Assembly (NCBI GenBank): GCA_016845175.1
Contig: JAERTD010000040.1
Location: forward strand, 1-64,000
From: Bacteroidota bacterium
GTDB lineage: Bacteria > Bacteroidota > Bacteroidia > Bacteroidales > F082
Reading direction: 5' to 3'
DNA: 64,000 nucleotides
The notes under the pieces were generated by a model. The model made no database searches, was not told the origin of the DNA, and saw only the letters and a list, made by a program, of their open reading frames with translations. Made by a program: the position numbers and the translations under genes. Of this stretch, positions 35,693 to 45,232 are shown piece by piece (the stretch's first letter is position 1; each line of letters begins with the position of its first letter).

Positions 35693-36265
35693 ATGGAAAC
35701 AAAACTAACCAATGAAGAAAGTTTGGGCATCATTCACCAAATGATTGCCACCTCAAAAAATAACCTCAAAGACAACAGCTTTTTCTTTTTGCTATGGGGA
35801 TGGCTGGTGCTTGCTGCCAGTCTGAGCCATTTTGTATTGCTACAACTGCAATGGTCCTACGCCTTTCTGCCATGGCCCATTCTGATGAATTTAGGAGTTA
35901 TCATTTCCATTGTAGCAGGATATCGGATGGGCAAAAAAACAAAGGTCATGTCTCATATCGACAAGATGATGATCTACCTCTGGTATGGTTTTCTTGCAGT
36001 AATCCTTATACTGATCAGTATGGCACTGCTTGGACGTTTGAACTGGATCACAGTATATCCAACCATCATCGTGCTTTACGGTCTGGGAACCTTTGTGTCA
36101 GGTGGAGTATTGAAGTTTAAACCCCTGATCTTGGGCGGTATTGCCTGTTGGCTAATAGCCATAACTGCCTTTTTTGTTCAGCCCCAATATGTGTTGCTGC
36201 TAACGGCATTGTCTATTATTATGGCTTATCTGATTCCAGGTTACCTCTTGAAATCCAAATCCTAG
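35693..36265 (+). CDS. Integral membrane protein paired with an HTH regulator
   Basis: 190 residues. A soluble N-terminus of about 28 residues (ESLGIIHQMIATSKNNLKDNS) precedes five or six membrane segments (about 29-50, 58-75, 90-115, 120-140, 145-185). I recognise the general shape of a Bacteroidota membrane protein usually encoded before a winged-helix regulator, but no named function. The HTH gene starts five bases after its stop, so the two are co-translated. It might sequester or sense for the regulator; that is inference from the pairing. Confidence 0.75.
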   Translation: METKLTNEESLGIIHQMIATSKNNLKDNSFFFLLWGWLVLAASLSHFVLLQLQWSYAFLPWPILMNLGVIISIVAGYRMGKKTKVMSHIDKMMIYLWYGFLAVILILISMALLGRLNWITVYPTIIVLYGLGTFVSGGVLKFKPLILGGIACWLIAITAFFVQPQYVLLLTALSIIMAYLIPGYLLKSKS

Positions 36266-36270
36266 GTGCC

Positions 36271-36564
36271 ATGTTTAAAGACTTAGATGCCTTATTGCAT
36301 AACCAACTGCGCTTGTCTATCATCAGTATACTTATTAGCGTGGATTCCGCCGACTTTTCACATTTGCTGGAGAAAACCGGTGCCACAAAAGGTAACCTCA
36401 GTGTACAGATCAACAAACTAAAAGATGCAGGATACATCAGCGTAAAGAAAAGCTTCCGAAAAAACTATCCGCTGACCACCTGCAAAATGACCCCCAAAGG
36501 GGTAACAGCCTTTGAAAACTATGTGGATGCCATATCAGCTTATCTGAAGAAACCCTCTGAGTAG
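36271..36564 (+). CDS. Winged-helix transcriptional regulator (HTH_34-like)
   Basis: 97 residues. Starts MFKDLDALLHNQLRLSIISIL and shows a winged helix-turn-helix: SHLLEKTGATKGNLSVQINKL as helix-turn-helix and a wing in YISVKKSFRKNYPLTTCKMTPKG. The ending TPKGVTAFENYVDAI is typical of the ArsR/MarR-like HTH_34 group. I chose the ATG at 36271, directly after the membrane protein stop. A longer frame from 36148 would overlap that gene by 118 bases and add residues unlike the family. It probably controls its own operon. Confidence 0.87.
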   Translation: MFKDLDALLHNQLRLSIISILISVDSADFSHLLEKTGATKGNLSVQINKLKDAGYISVKKSFRKNYPLTTCKMTPKGVTAFENYVDAISAYLKKPSE

Positions 36565-36604
36565 TACATGCAAGGGATTATTCAGGTTCATACCATCCTT
36601 ACCA

Positions 36605-36632
36605 TTGTTCAAGTTGAAAAGACTTATATTCG
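36605..36632 (+). promoter_or_regulatory. Promoter candidate for the esterase gene
   Basis: TTG at 36605-36607, 17 bases, then TATATTCG at 36625-36632, one base off TAnnTTTG. It ends 30 bases before the ATG at 36663. Confidence 0.35.
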
Positions 36633-36662
36633 TAGGTAGATTCAAGCCCGAAAAAAAAACCT

Positions 36663-37487
36663 ATGAGAAAATTACTCCTCAGCTTGCTCTTTTTGTGCTT
36701 CATAAGTATAGGAATTGCTGCGGAAGCAGATACCATTACCATTTGGAGTGAGGCCATGAATAAGAGCATTAAGAATGTAGTGGTGTTGCCTGATTCATAT
36801 TCCGAAAATGCTGAAACCTATCATGTGGTATACCTCCTCCATGGAGCAGGAGGATACTATGGTAGCTGGCTGATCATTGCGCCACAGATTATGGATTATG
36901 CTGATCATTATCAAACCATTGTGGTTTGTCCTGATGGAGGATATACCAGCTGGTATTTCGACAGCCCGATAGACCCTGCCATGAAGTACGAAACCTATAT
37001 CAGCAAAGAGTTGATCAGCTATATTGATCAAAACTACCACACTGGCCGAGAGGCCGCTGACAGAGCCATAAGTGGTCTGAGCATGGGAGGCCATGGGGCT
37101 CTTTATCTGGCTTTCAGGCATCCTGATGTATTCGGTGCTGCAGGCAGCAGCAGTGGAGGGGTGGATATCAGACCCTTTCCAACAAACTGGGATCTCCCCA
37201 AACGTTTGGGCAAACAATCCAGTCATCAGGAAAACTGGGAAAGTCATACAGTGATCAATATGGTTGATCAACTACAAGCTGACCAACCAGTGTTCATCAT
37301 TGATTGTGGGGTGGATGATTTTTTTCTGGAAGTAAACCGTAATTTACACCAGGCACTGCTGGAACATAAGCTGCCTCATGACTATATTGAAAGACCCGGA
37401 GACCACACACTACTCTATTGGCGCAATTCCATAGCCTATCATTTTCTGTTTTTTAATGAGTTTTTTATGCAAAAGATAGAGAAATAA
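36663..37487 (+). CDS. Secreted esterase, esterase D/feruloyl esterase family
   Basis: 274 residues with a signal peptide at 1-19 (ends GIAAE or nearby). Alpha/beta-hydrolase fold of the esterase D family: oxyanion region YLLHGAGGYYGSW, nucleophile Ser in GLSMGGHGAL (about 142), catalytic Asp in DCGVDDFF (about 220) and His in PGDHTLLYW (about 253). Family members hydrolyse acyl esters such as S-formylglutathione, acetyl-xylan or ferulate esters. The signal peptide argues for a periplasmic or secreted ester hydrolase and against the cytoplasmic S-formylglutathione enzyme. It appears to be a single-gene transcript. Confidence 0.87.
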   Translation: MRKLLLSLLFLCFISIGIAAEADTITIWSEAMNKSIKNVVVLPDSYSENAETYHVVYLLHGAGGYYGSWLIIAPQIMDYADHYQTIVVCPDGGYTSWYFDSPIDPAMKYETYISKELISYIDQNYHTGREAADRAISGLSMGGHGALYLAFRHPDVFGAAGSSSGGVDIRPFPTNWDLPKRLGKQSSHQENWESHTVINMVDQLQADQPVFIIDCGVDDFFLEVNRNLHQALLEHKLPHDYIERPGDHTLLYWRNSIAYHFLFFNEFFMQKIEK

Positions 37488-37594
37488 GCATCTTTGGGAC
37501 AGCTTCTCACCCTGCTTGTACTTACAACTACATGAATTCAGATCATTAGACAATTATAAATTGACTACTTTAGTTCAATAAGCGATATACTAAA

Positions 37595-38818
37595 ATGGAA
37601 TCAATAAAAAAGATATTTAAAATTGGAAACGGACCTTCCAGCAGTCATACCATGGGGCCAAAAAAAGCCGCAGAAATATTTGCTGAACGCAACCCAAAAG
37701 CTGATTCATTCAGAGTGTTTTTGTTTGGAAGTCTGGCGCTTACAGGTAAGGGGCATATGACAGATTATATCATCATGAAGACTTTGCCAAAGCCCACAGA
37801 AATACTTTGGGAGCCAAATAAGAACCTGCCTTTGCATACCAATGGTATGCGATTTGAAGCCTTGGATAATCAAGGGAATTCTAAGGACCAATGGGATGTT
37901 TTCAGCATAGGAGGGGGTGAAATCATTGATGAGGCCAGTGATACCAATGAGAACCACATCTATCCTCACAATACCATGGCAGATATTATCGATCACCTGG
38001 AAGAAAATGGTGGAACACTGTGGGAATATGTGCTTTCGGTTGAGGGTGAGTCAATTATTGATTATTTAAGGGAAGTATGGGAGGTAATGAAGGATGCCAT
38101 TCTGCGTGGGTTGGAAGCAGACGGTACCTTGCCGGGAGTCTTAAAACTAAGAAGAAAAGCCCCTTCCTATCATGTGAAAGCCAATATGCAAAACAAATTT
38201 GCTGAAGACGACACCTTCCTCTTTGCCTATGCACTGGCTGTTGCAGAGGAAAATGCTGCTGCTGGATTGGTGGTCACCGCCCCGACTTGTGGTAGCTGTG
38301 GTATATTGCCGGCTGTATTATATCTCTCTTCTAAAAACCATAGTATATCCGAAGCGCGTTTGTTAAAAGCGCTTGCAGTAGCAGGACTTGTGGGCAATCT
38401 GGTAAAAGAAAATGCCTCCATTTCCGGAGCTGAAGTGGGTTGTCAGGGTGAGGTGGGAACGGCCTGCTCCATGGCTGCAGCTGCTGTCACTCAAATTCTT
38501 GGCGGTACCACCTACCAAATTGAATTTGCCGCATCCACGGCATTAGAGCATCACCTGGGTTTGACCTGTGATCCCATTGCCGGATTAGTACAAATTCCTT
38601 GTATTGAACGGAATGCTTTTGGAGCCCAGCGGGCACTGGACGCAGCCCTCTATGCCATTCACTCTGACGGCAGGCATATGGTACCTTTCGATAATGTGGT
38701 GGAAGTAATGGAACAAACCGGACATGATTTGCCAAGCCTGTATAAGGAAACCTCCCTGGGAGGATTAGCCACCATCGGTTTACATGGTCGGCCACCCAAA
38801 CAAAAACCCAAACAATAA
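37595..38818 (+). CDS. sdaA: L-serine ammonia-lyase (dehydratase), iron-sulfur type, single chain
   Basis: 407 residues. Converts L-serine to pyruvate and ammonia. The N-terminal beta domain opens IGNGPSSSHTMGPKKAA, the substrate-binding SSSHTMGP signature. The C-terminal alpha domain carries the cluster-binding cysteines in APTCGSCGILPAVLY, GCQGEVGTACSMAAA and CDPIAGLVQIPCIERN. Both domains in one chain is the usual form in Gram-negative bacteria. Length is slightly below the E. coli enzyme (about 454). A VOC protein gene follows after 15 bases. Confidence 0.95.
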   Translation: MESIKKIFKIGNGPSSSHTMGPKKAAEIFAERNPKADSFRVFLFGSLALTGKGHMTDYIIMKTLPKPTEILWEPNKNLPLHTNGMRFEALDNQGNSKDQWDVFSIGGGEIIDEASDTNENHIYPHNTMADIIDHLEENGGTLWEYVLSVEGESIIDYLREVWEVMKDAILRGLEADGTLPGVLKLRRKAPSYHVKANMQNKFAEDDTFLFAYALAVAEENAAAGLVVTAPTCGSCGILPAVLYLSSKNHSISEARLLKALAVAGLVGNLVKENASISGAEVGCQGEVGTACSMAAAAVTQILGGTTYQIEFAASTALEHHLGLTCDPIAGLVQIPCIERNAFGAQRALDAALYAIHSDGRHMVPFDNVVEVMEQTGHDLPSLYKETSLGGLATIGLHGRPPKQKPKQ

Positions 38819-38833
38819 AACATAAGAACTACA

Positions 38834-39220
38834 ATGAAACTTGACCATATAGCCCTATGGGTAAACGATCTGGAAAAAATGAAGGATTTCTTCATCAACT
38901 ATTTCCAGGTTTCCAGCAATGAAAAATATAGTAATCCTAAGAAAGAGTTTACCTCCTACTTTCTAAGTTTCCCAAAGGGAGGACGTATCGAAATTATGCA
39001 TCGCCCTGATATATTTGAGTACCAGGAACAAAAAGGACTCACCAACGGATTGACACATCTGGCCATATCGGTAGGAGGTAAAAACAATGTAGATACGCTT
39101 ACCGAACTTTTGCGAAGGGATGGGTATACCATAGCTGGTGAACCAAGAACCACAGGAGATGGCTTTTATGAAAGTGTGATCCTCGACCCGGAAGGAAATC
39201 CCATTGAAATCACCGAATAA
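38834..39220 (+). CDS. VOC family protein (glyoxalase/dioxygenase fold)
   Basis: 128 residues. Two beta-alpha-beta-beta-beta units: LDHIALWVNDLEKMKDFFINYF and GLTHLAISVGGKNNVDTLTELL, ending DPEGNPIEITE. Expected metal ligands are H5, the Glu in GRIEIMHR, H77 (about) in LTHLAI and the terminal Glu of EITE. Substrate not deducible; close Bacteroidota relatives are often called glyoxalase/bleomycin resistance proteins. It follows the serine dehydratase gene closely and is probably co-transcribed with it. Confidence 0.88.
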   Translation: MKLDHIALWVNDLEKMKDFFINYFQVSSNEKYSNPKKEFTSYFLSFPKGGRIEIMHRPDIFEYQEQKGLTNGLTHLAISVGGKNNVDTLTELLRRDGYTIAGEPRTTGDGFYESVILDPEGNPIEITE

Positions 39221-39595
39221 TACAAAATTCGTTTGATACACAGACCCATATGATGGAATGTGTGTATTAACCCTGCTCTCTCATATACATAAAACCAACT
39301 TGCCACATCAAAACCAGATGCTGTATGTTGCACAATTACAGCGACATATAAAATATTTTTCTTGCTTAAGTAAGGGTAAATAGAAAGTTGACTGTCATAG
39401 AGTTAGATGAAGAGTGTCAATAAGGCGAAAAATCTATCTTAGATTTAGCAAGAGCAGCAGACAACATCATACCGACCTTTTCATATCCACTTCTAGAACA
39501 AAAAGGCACTCTTTTTTGAGTGAAAAGACCAAAAGGCTAATTGGTTACCGGCAATAACTATACCTATTCGATAATGGGTGATAAATACCATAATC
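39221..39595. other. Intergenic region upstream of the VIT/VWA gene
   Basis: 375 bases. I find no gene, no perfect TAnnTTTG box and no convincing terminator. A short frame of 21 codons around 39319 has no supporting features. Confidence 0.5.
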
Positions 39596-41674
39596 ATGAA
39601 AAAACTTACCGTCTTATTTTGCCTCGTTCTGATCAGCCTGAGCAGCTTGCTATTCGCCAATGGAGTGGCCATTAAAAATGCTGAAACCAGTACCTACTTT
39701 AAACTGCTCACATCAGATGTTTCGGTTACCGTCTACGATCAGATAGCCATTGTGGTCAGTACCCAAAAGTTTCTAAACAACACCGGTGAAAAAACATTAA
39801 TTAAGTATGCCTACCCTCTGGCTGAAGATGCCAGTGGCATTGGCTTACGATGGAAATTGGGTGGGGAATGGTACTCCGCAACCATGACACCCTCTCCTCA
39901 GGATACTACACTCCCGGGTGGAGGAACAACCAATGCCAATCTGCAAAATTTCCTTGGAGAAACTCCCCTGTTCTTTGACTTAAAAGACAGTATACCCAAT
40001 GATTCAACACTGGAAATAGAACTTACCTACGTACAACTATTGCCTTACGATTATTATCAGGTCGACTTTGTGTGTCCCAACGATTATAGTTTAATTCAAA
40101 GCGGCATAGTGGATGAACAACATATCTCATTTGCACTGGAATCCCAAAGAAATATAACTTACCTGGAATTTGTCAGTCATTCCCCCACTAGTCTCTATTA
40201 TAACGATAGTACAGCTGGGTTTAATCTCAGCATCTATGAGGCTCCAGCCAACACCAATTATGAGGCATTTTATGAATTGAGTCCTGATGATTTGGGATTG
40301 TTCAGTTATAGTACGCTGCTTACAGATACTGCCTTTAATTGTGATGAATATGGGAATGGTTTTTTCACTTTTATTGTTGAGCCCGATCCACAATCCGAAG
40401 TGATCGATAAAGTTTTTACACTCATCGTTGACCGTTCAGGCAGTATGTCGGGTTCGAAAATCATACAGGCCAGGGATGCAGCCTCCTATATTGTAAACAA
40501 TTTAAATGAAGGTGATCAGTTTAACATCGTTGATTTTGCATCAGATGTTTCCAATCTTTTTGAAGATCATCAATACTTTGATGCAGGTACACAAGCAGAT
40601 GCGTTGGACTATATTGATGATTTTTTGGCCAGTGGTTCCACGAATATTTCAGGAGCCTTTTCCACTGCCATTCCCGACTTTGCCTCCAACGATACCACCC
40701 TGGCCAATATCATTATTTTCTTTACAGATGGACAGGCGACGGCTGGCATTACAAATACCGATGGTATCCTCAACCATATTTCCTATCTGATTAACATCAA
40801 TGAGGTGAACAATCTTCAGATACACACATTTGGGATAGGGGATTATACCAATGAGGCACTGCTGTCGCAGATTGCTTCGGAAAATAATGGGATTAGTGAA
40901 TTTCTTGGGAATGATGAACTGGAAGAGGTCATCACTACTTTTTACCGACAGATCAGAAATCCGGTTCTCATAAATACAGAAATGACGGTTACGCCACCGG
41001 TTTTATCAGAAATCTACCCCAATCCATTGGATAATTTATACCTCGGACAACAATTGATCGTGGTAGGTAGGTATGATGAAGCTGTCCCCATTAGTGTGAG
41101 CTTTTCAGGAGATGCCTTTGGCCAGCCTCAAACATACCAATATGACGTGAATTTAGCAGACACCACCATTCCAACCTACCAGTTCCTGACCAAATTATGG
41201 GCAAAGAAAAAAATGGATGATTTGATGGTGCTCTATCACACTTTTAACCCCAATTCAACAGAGGCAGAGGAAATTGAAGCAGAAATTATAGATATCAGTA
41301 TTTGCTATAATGTAATGAGCCCGTTTACATCTTACACTGGTGGAGGCGGTGGTGGCACCACTTTTATCGAATATGATGAACATATGGATGAGAGCATTGC
41401 AGAACCTCATATGGCCTATCCTAACCCATTTGTAAAGGATGCCTATATACAGTTTCAGGTAGATGAGCAAGTATTTGAAAAGGCCAGCATCAGAATCTTT
41501 GATGCCTTTGGCAGACTCATTGATGTAAAAGAGATTCAACTGATGGGAAAAGGGACCTATAAGCTCTTATGGAATGGTACCGACGGTGAAGGACATCAGG
41601 TACCTGCAGGTTTCTATATCTATGTGATCCAATACAACCATCAGGTATTCAAAGGAGATATGATAAAACTATAA
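39596..41674 (+). CDS. VIT and VWA domain surface protein with type IX sorting domain
   Basis: 692 residues from the ATG at 39596, which puts the signal peptide (1-18, ends LLFAN) at the N-terminus; an ATG at 39578 would add six residues. A VIT domain follows (about 35-160: SVTVYDQIAIVVSTQKFLN and KYAYPLAEDASG). The von Willebrand A domain has its metal site at D279 (VDRSGSMSG) and the FFTDGQAT segment. At the C-terminus about 605-692, AYPNPFVKDAYIQF and GFYIYVIQYN form a type A sorting domain, the signal for type IX secretion and attachment. Such VIT-VWA proteins resemble inter-alpha-trypsin inhibitor heavy chains and are thought to bind surface ligands. Confidence 0.92.
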   Translation: MKKLTVLFCLVLISLSSLLFANGVAIKNAETSTYFKLLTSDVSVTVYDQIAIVVSTQKFLNNTGEKTLIKYAYPLAEDASGIGLRWKLGGEWYSATMTPSPQDTTLPGGGTTNANLQNFLGETPLFFDLKDSIPNDSTLEIELTYVQLLPYDYYQVDFVCPNDYSLIQSGIVDEQHISFALESQRNITYLEFVSHSPTSLYYNDSTAGFNLSIYEAPANTNYEAFYELSPDDLGLFSYSTLLTDTAFNCDEYGNGFFTFIVEPDPQSEVIDKVFTLIVDRSGSMSGSKIIQARDAASYIVNNLNEGDQFNIVDFASDVSNLFEDHQYFDAGTQADALDYIDDFLASGSTNISGAFSTAIPDFASNDTTLANIIIFFTDGQATAGITNTDGILNHISYLININEVNNLQIHTFGIGDYTNEALLSQIASENNGISEFLGNDELEEVITTFYRQIRNPVLINTEMTVTPPVLSEIYPNPLDNLYLGQQLIVVGRYDEAVPISVSFSGDAFGQPQTYQYDVNLADTTIPTYQFLTKLWAKKKMDDLMVLYHTFNPNSTEAEEIEAEIIDISICYNVMSPFTSYTGGGGGGTTFIEYDEHMDESIAEPHMAYPNPFVKDAYIQFQVDEQVFEKASIRIFDAFGRLIDVKEIQLMGKGTYKLLWNGTDGEGHQVPAGFYIYVIQYNHQVFKGDMIKL

Positions 41675-41717
41675 TACTAAAGATAAGCCTTTTGATCACC
41701 ACTTTTTGTTTGACATT

Positions 41718-41747
41718 AAGAGTTGACCCTTCATTGGGTCGACTCTT
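41718..41747 (+). terminator. Rho-independent terminator of the VIT/VWA gene
   Basis: Stem AAGAGTTGACCC / GGGTCGACTCTT with one T-G wobble and a six-base loop, followed by a T-rich run. It lies 44 bases after the stop codon at 41674. Confidence 0.85.
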
Positions 41748-41800
41748 TTGTCATTTTTAGGAAACAGTGCTAAGGATAAGTTGTTATAAACTTGAACAAA

Positions 41801-41834
41801 AAAAACGTCCTTCCCAAATGAGAAGAACGTTTTT
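41801..41834. terminator. Bidirectional terminator
   Basis: Stem of twelve pairs (AAAAACGT/ACGTTTTT with CTTC/GAAG, one mismatch) flanked by A-run and T-run, so it can work for both strands. It lies after the minus-strand lipoprotein gene (stop at 41856). Confidence 0.75.
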
Positions 41835-41855
41835 GTATGATGTTGGAAAATCGTA

Positions 41856-42719
41856 TTATTCCTGTACAATGACATCGAGGTTCATATAATCTCCTCTACT
41901 GTTCACAGAGTTGACTTTGATATAACCCACTTTCATGCCCACAGTTTGGAACATAATAACATCACCACTTTCAAGGTTGGTGATTCCGCTAGCTGTACCC
42001 AGGAATTCTGGGAACTCATACATTTCGCCGATGGCATCAAAATCTTCAGCAGTTAAAGTTGTACTGGCAAAAAGTGTCTGATTTTTTGTAGTCCAGTCGC
42101 TAATGGCATAAACGGTATTGGCATCTGCATCGGCAGGGGATGCAATGCTCGAGCCATTGGTTACACCTTTATAAAAAAGGAAGTCAATATTTGCCTGATT
42201 GTTGGAAGCTTCAGCAATGGAATATACCTGGTTGTTATTGGTGGCATAAAAGCTACCATAGTCATCATTAAATGATCCCATATTAACATCAGCGGTTTTA
42301 ATCACATTTACGCCCAATGAAATATAAGTAAGTACAAGGCTTTTGCTTGCGGTTTGACCTTCCTTGTCTGTTAGGATAAATGCAATGGTTTCGCTTTGAC
42401 CAGCCTGTTGAGAATTAAACTGAAAATCAACATTATATGAATTTTCATTTATACTTAAAGTGGTGTCAAGAAAAGTTTGGTTATTCATGGTTCTGGTGAG
42501 GCGAAGGGTCGTCAGTTTACTTCCGGTTTCGGCGTTTGCAGAGGCGGCGATACCAACTGTAAAAACGGTATTTACATGTATGTCGCTGTCTTCGTCTACA
42601 TAACCTTCTCCGCCAATAAAATTAAGAGATGGAGGTCCTACAGGATCATCATCTTTTGAACAGGATGAAACCAGCATAATACCGGCCATCAATACTAATA
42701 GAATGGGTAATTTTTTCAT
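41856..42719 (-). CDS. Lipoprotein with Ig-like/beta-rich domains
   Basis: 287 residues. Lipobox VSSC at about 17-20, followed by SKDDDPVGPP, the usual acidic spacer of surface lipoproteins. The body is beta-rich and repeats similar lengths: VFTVGIAASANAETGSKLTTLRLTR is an Ig/cadherin-like strand pattern, and the second half has sections with SIAEASNNQANIDFLFYKG and DVIMFQTVGMKVGYIKVNSV. I do not recognise a named family; the shape recalls Bacteroidota DUF4397/DUF4961-like lipoproteins, but I will not assign one. Single gene with terminators on both sides. Confidence 0.72.
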   Translation of the reverse strand: MKKLPILLVLMAGIMLVSSCSKDDDPVGPPSLNFIGGEGYVDEDSDIHVNTVFTVGIAASANAETGSKLTTLRLTRTMNNQTFLDTTLSINENSYNVDFQFNSQQAGQSETIAFILTDKEGQTASKSLVLTYISLGVNVIKTADVNMGSFNDDYGSFYATNNNQVYSIAEASNNQANIDFLFYKGVTNGSSIASPADADANTVYAISDWTTKNQTLFASTTLTAEDFDAIGEMYEFPEFLGTASGITNLESGDVIMFQTVGMKVGYIKVNSVNSRGDYMNLDVIVQE

Positions 42720-42844
42720 GTGGAATGTATTTAATTGATAGGTGATTAATTACTTATTCAGCTGCGAGTATAATCAAAAATTAATAAACGCAATAACTGT
42801 TGATTTCTTATATGCTGTTTTAAAAACCTATGGTTAGAATCAAA

Positions 42845-42875
42845 AAAGCAGAAGTAGCTGAGCCACTTCTGCTTT
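42845..42875 (-). terminator. Terminator of the PpiD-like gene
   Basis: Stem AAAGCAGAAGT/ACTTCTGCTTT plus GC/GC, with one internal mismatch and a three-base loop. On the minus strand it is followed by a T-run (CTTTTTTG). It is 20 bases after the gene stop at 42895. Confidence 0.85.
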
Positions 42876-42894
42876 CATATATGCTTTCTTGCCA

Positions 42895-45009
42895 CTAATA
42901 GAATATAATTCTGTTGTCCTTGATATCTGCGGACAATTCAATGGCTTTATAATAAAAATCCTGGTTAACTCTTTGCTGGAAATCAGTAGTTAACTTGGTA
43001 ACAGTAGTGGCGTAGGTTGGTTGATCAGTGGCTGGTGTGTAGTCTACTAATTTTACCATTAACACCCCACCATTACCAGCAATGGGTTCGGTGGTTGAAC
43101 CAACTTCCATACCGAAGATATGCCCCATGGCCAAATCATCTTTCCCAAATTTTCTAATGTTTCTGGTAGTAAAGTAAACAGGGGTAACTTCTTCTTTTTC
43201 GAGTTTCATACCATCAGCAACGGCATCCACATCATTTCCGAATGCTGCCATTTCTTCGATGATAATCTTAGCTTTTAGCTTGTTTTCAACAAAGTCCTGC
43301 ATCCTGTCCTGAACATCCTGCCATTTTGGATAACCTTCATCTTCTTTTCTGGTAACACAGGCCACAACAAACATGTCCTCCATATCAAAAACAGTGGATA
43401 CATCACCGATTTCAGTTTCTTCATTAAAGGCCCAACGAACAATTTGACGTGGATTGGTCAAACCAATGATATAATTGCTCATCTCACGTAAATTGGGTTG
43501 TGTCTTCTTGGTGTAAGAAGCTTCCTGAATAGCAAGATCAAAGGCTTCCTTGGTCTTGTTTTCTGAGGCCAGTTTACTGGCTTTGGCAAATACATCCTGA
43601 TAGGTCTCGTTGCTGGCAATTACTTCGTGGGTAATGATAGCCACCTTAACTTTCTTTACCTCTTCTTTCTTTCCGGTTACCTGAATCACGTGGAATCCAA
43701 ATGGAGTTTCTGTAACCGCCAGTTTATTTACATTGGTGTTCAATACAGCCTCGTTAAAAGGATGAACCATGGCACCGTCAGCAAACCAACCAAGGTCACC
43801 TGAATTTTGTTTGGCGGAAGGGTCATCAGAAAATCTAACGGCCATTGGAATCATTTTGCTGGAAGTTCTTTGAACTACATTCATTAAACTATCAGCCAGT
43901 TGTTGAGCTTCAGCTCTGGTACGGCTTGTGTTTGGATTGGCATTGTAAGCCCCTTGATAAGCAATCAGAATATGACTGGCTTTCATGGAATCAGGTCTGT
44001 AGGCAATATCCAACAAACGTGAAGTAGAATAGGTAACATTATCCAGATAAGGACGGGCTACAAAACCAACTTCTTCAGCGAACATGATGGAATCTATCTG
44101 AACAGGAAGTTGTCCTTCTACTTTCCATGTAGTATCAAGGGCGGCATCAGAATTTACATTGGCAAAGCGGATGACATCCTCAGCAGTTTGATACTCCTTA
44201 TATACGGCCTGAACTTCTTTGCTGGCATTTTGCATATCCTTCAAAGAAGGTCTGATATTGAATACTACATATTCAATGTCTCGTAAGGCATTTTGTTTAT
44301 ACAATTCCTTATTCTCAGCATAGTATGCTTCAAAATCCGCATCGGTTGGTGATACCAGGCTATCTGAAAGATCCTGATATTTCTTTCCGGTAATCAATAT
44401 GGTGGCTTTGTTATTGTCTTCACCATAAGTCATTTTCGCCAGTTCACTGGGCACATAGTAACCTTTGGTTAGCAATGTTTTATATTTTGAAGAAAGTTTG
44501 TCTTCTCTGATATATTTTTCAAAGTCAATCCACTGCTGCTTATTAGCGGCAGGCATACTGTTCAGATTTTGGAGGTATTGCAGGATTAAAGTCCTATCAT
44601 ATTGCCCTGTTTCAGGATTGGCAAAATACTGTTTGATTAAAGCATGAGGATTAGGTCCCTGGATCAGATCAAATAACTCATCAGAGGTTACTGTCAAGCC
44701 TAATTCATCATATTCCTTATCCATCAAAATTTGTCTTACCAGTCGTTTCCAGGTATCTTCTTTGGCCAAATACACCTCATCTGGTGTAAGCCTGTCCTTC
44801 TGCTGTTGTTGCTTTGTAGCTTCCACAGCCTGATCCACCTTCACATTGAAATCCATAATGGTGATTTCCTCTCCCTCTACCTGTCCGATGGTAACCGTTC
44901 TTGATGGGCCTGTTTTTGCAAAATCGCCCAATACAAATGCTGCCAACGCGAAACCAATAATAACAATTAGTAGTACAGAATGTTTCCTAATATTTCCTAT
45001 AACAGCCAT
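42895..45009 (-). CDS. ppiD: Peptidylprolyl isomerase, SurA/PpiD type
   Basis: 704 residues. A single N-terminal membrane anchor (about 11-30, VLLIVIIGFALAAFVLG), then a SurA-N-type chaperone segment (about 40-200). A parvulin rotamase domain at about 340-455 contains MKASHILIAYQG, GDLGWFADGAMVHPF and the closing FGFHVIQVTGK. A second weaker parvulin-like or dimerisation segment follows. It helps outer-membrane proteins fold at the periplasmic face of the inner membrane. In Bacteroidota this gene is usually found with a CNNM gene and lptC as here. A 223-base gap with its own promoter candidates separates it from the CNNM gene. Confidence 0.92.
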   Translation of the reverse strand: MAVIGNIRKHSVLLIVIIGFALAAFVLGDFAKTGPSRTVTIGQVEGEEITIMDFNVKVDQAVEATKQQQQKDRLTPDEVYLAKEDTWKRLVRQILMDKEYDELGLTVTSDELFDLIQGPNPHALIKQYFANPETGQYDRTLILQYLQNLNSMPAANKQQWIDFEKYIREDKLSSKYKTLLTKGYYVPSELAKMTYGEDNNKATILITGKKYQDLSDSLVSPTDADFEAYYAENKELYKQNALRDIEYVVFNIRPSLKDMQNASKEVQAVYKEYQTAEDVIRFANVNSDAALDTTWKVEGQLPVQIDSIMFAEEVGFVARPYLDNVTYSTSRLLDIAYRPDSMKASHILIAYQGAYNANPNTSRTRAEAQQLADSLMNVVQRTSSKMIPMAVRFSDDPSAKQNSGDLGWFADGAMVHPFNEAVLNTNVNKLAVTETPFGFHVIQVTGKKEEVKKVKVAIITHEVIASNETYQDVFAKASKLASENKTKEAFDLAIQEASYTKKTQPNLREMSNYIIGLTNPRQIVRWAFNEETEIGDVSTVFDMEDMFVVACVTRKEDEGYPKWQDVQDRMQDFVENKLKAKIIIEEMAAFGNDVDAVADGMKLEKEEVTPVYFTTRNIRKFGKDDLAMGHIFGMEVGSTTEPIAGNGGVLMVKLVDYTPATDQPTYATTVTKLTTDFQQRVNQDFYYKAIELSADIKDNRIIFY

Positions 45010-45040
45010 CTCGCTATAAATTAGATTTTAAAAATGAGGT

Positions 45041-45056
45041 GCAAATGTACAAATGT
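45041..45056 (-). promoter_or_regulatory. Tandem -7-like boxes upstream of the PpiD-like gene
   Basis: On the minus strand the sequence is TACATTTG directly repeated (TACATTTGTACATTTG), two perfect TAnnTTTG boxes. No TTG lies at 19 bases from either. The nearer box ends 31 bases before the ATG at 45009. Confidence 0.45.
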
Positions 45057-45232
45057 AAATGATAGGATGAAAAAAAAATCCAATTTTCATTTATTATCAA
45101 CCAGTTAAAAGCAATTTTTCTTTTGAAAATGGCCGTGAAAATGGGCTGAAATCTGATACTTGCTGATGACAGCTCTGATTTTTGTATTTAAGCAGTTCTA
45201 CAGTAAGTATAAACTTGGACTGCCTGCTTATT

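Noticed and set aside
36148-36270. N-terminal extension of the HTH regulator
   Set aside because: It overlaps the membrane protein gene in another frame and is Cys-rich and unlike the family.
39240-39276. Weak inverted repeat ATACACA/TGTGTAT after the VOC gene
   Set aside because: Short stem, long loop and no T-run.
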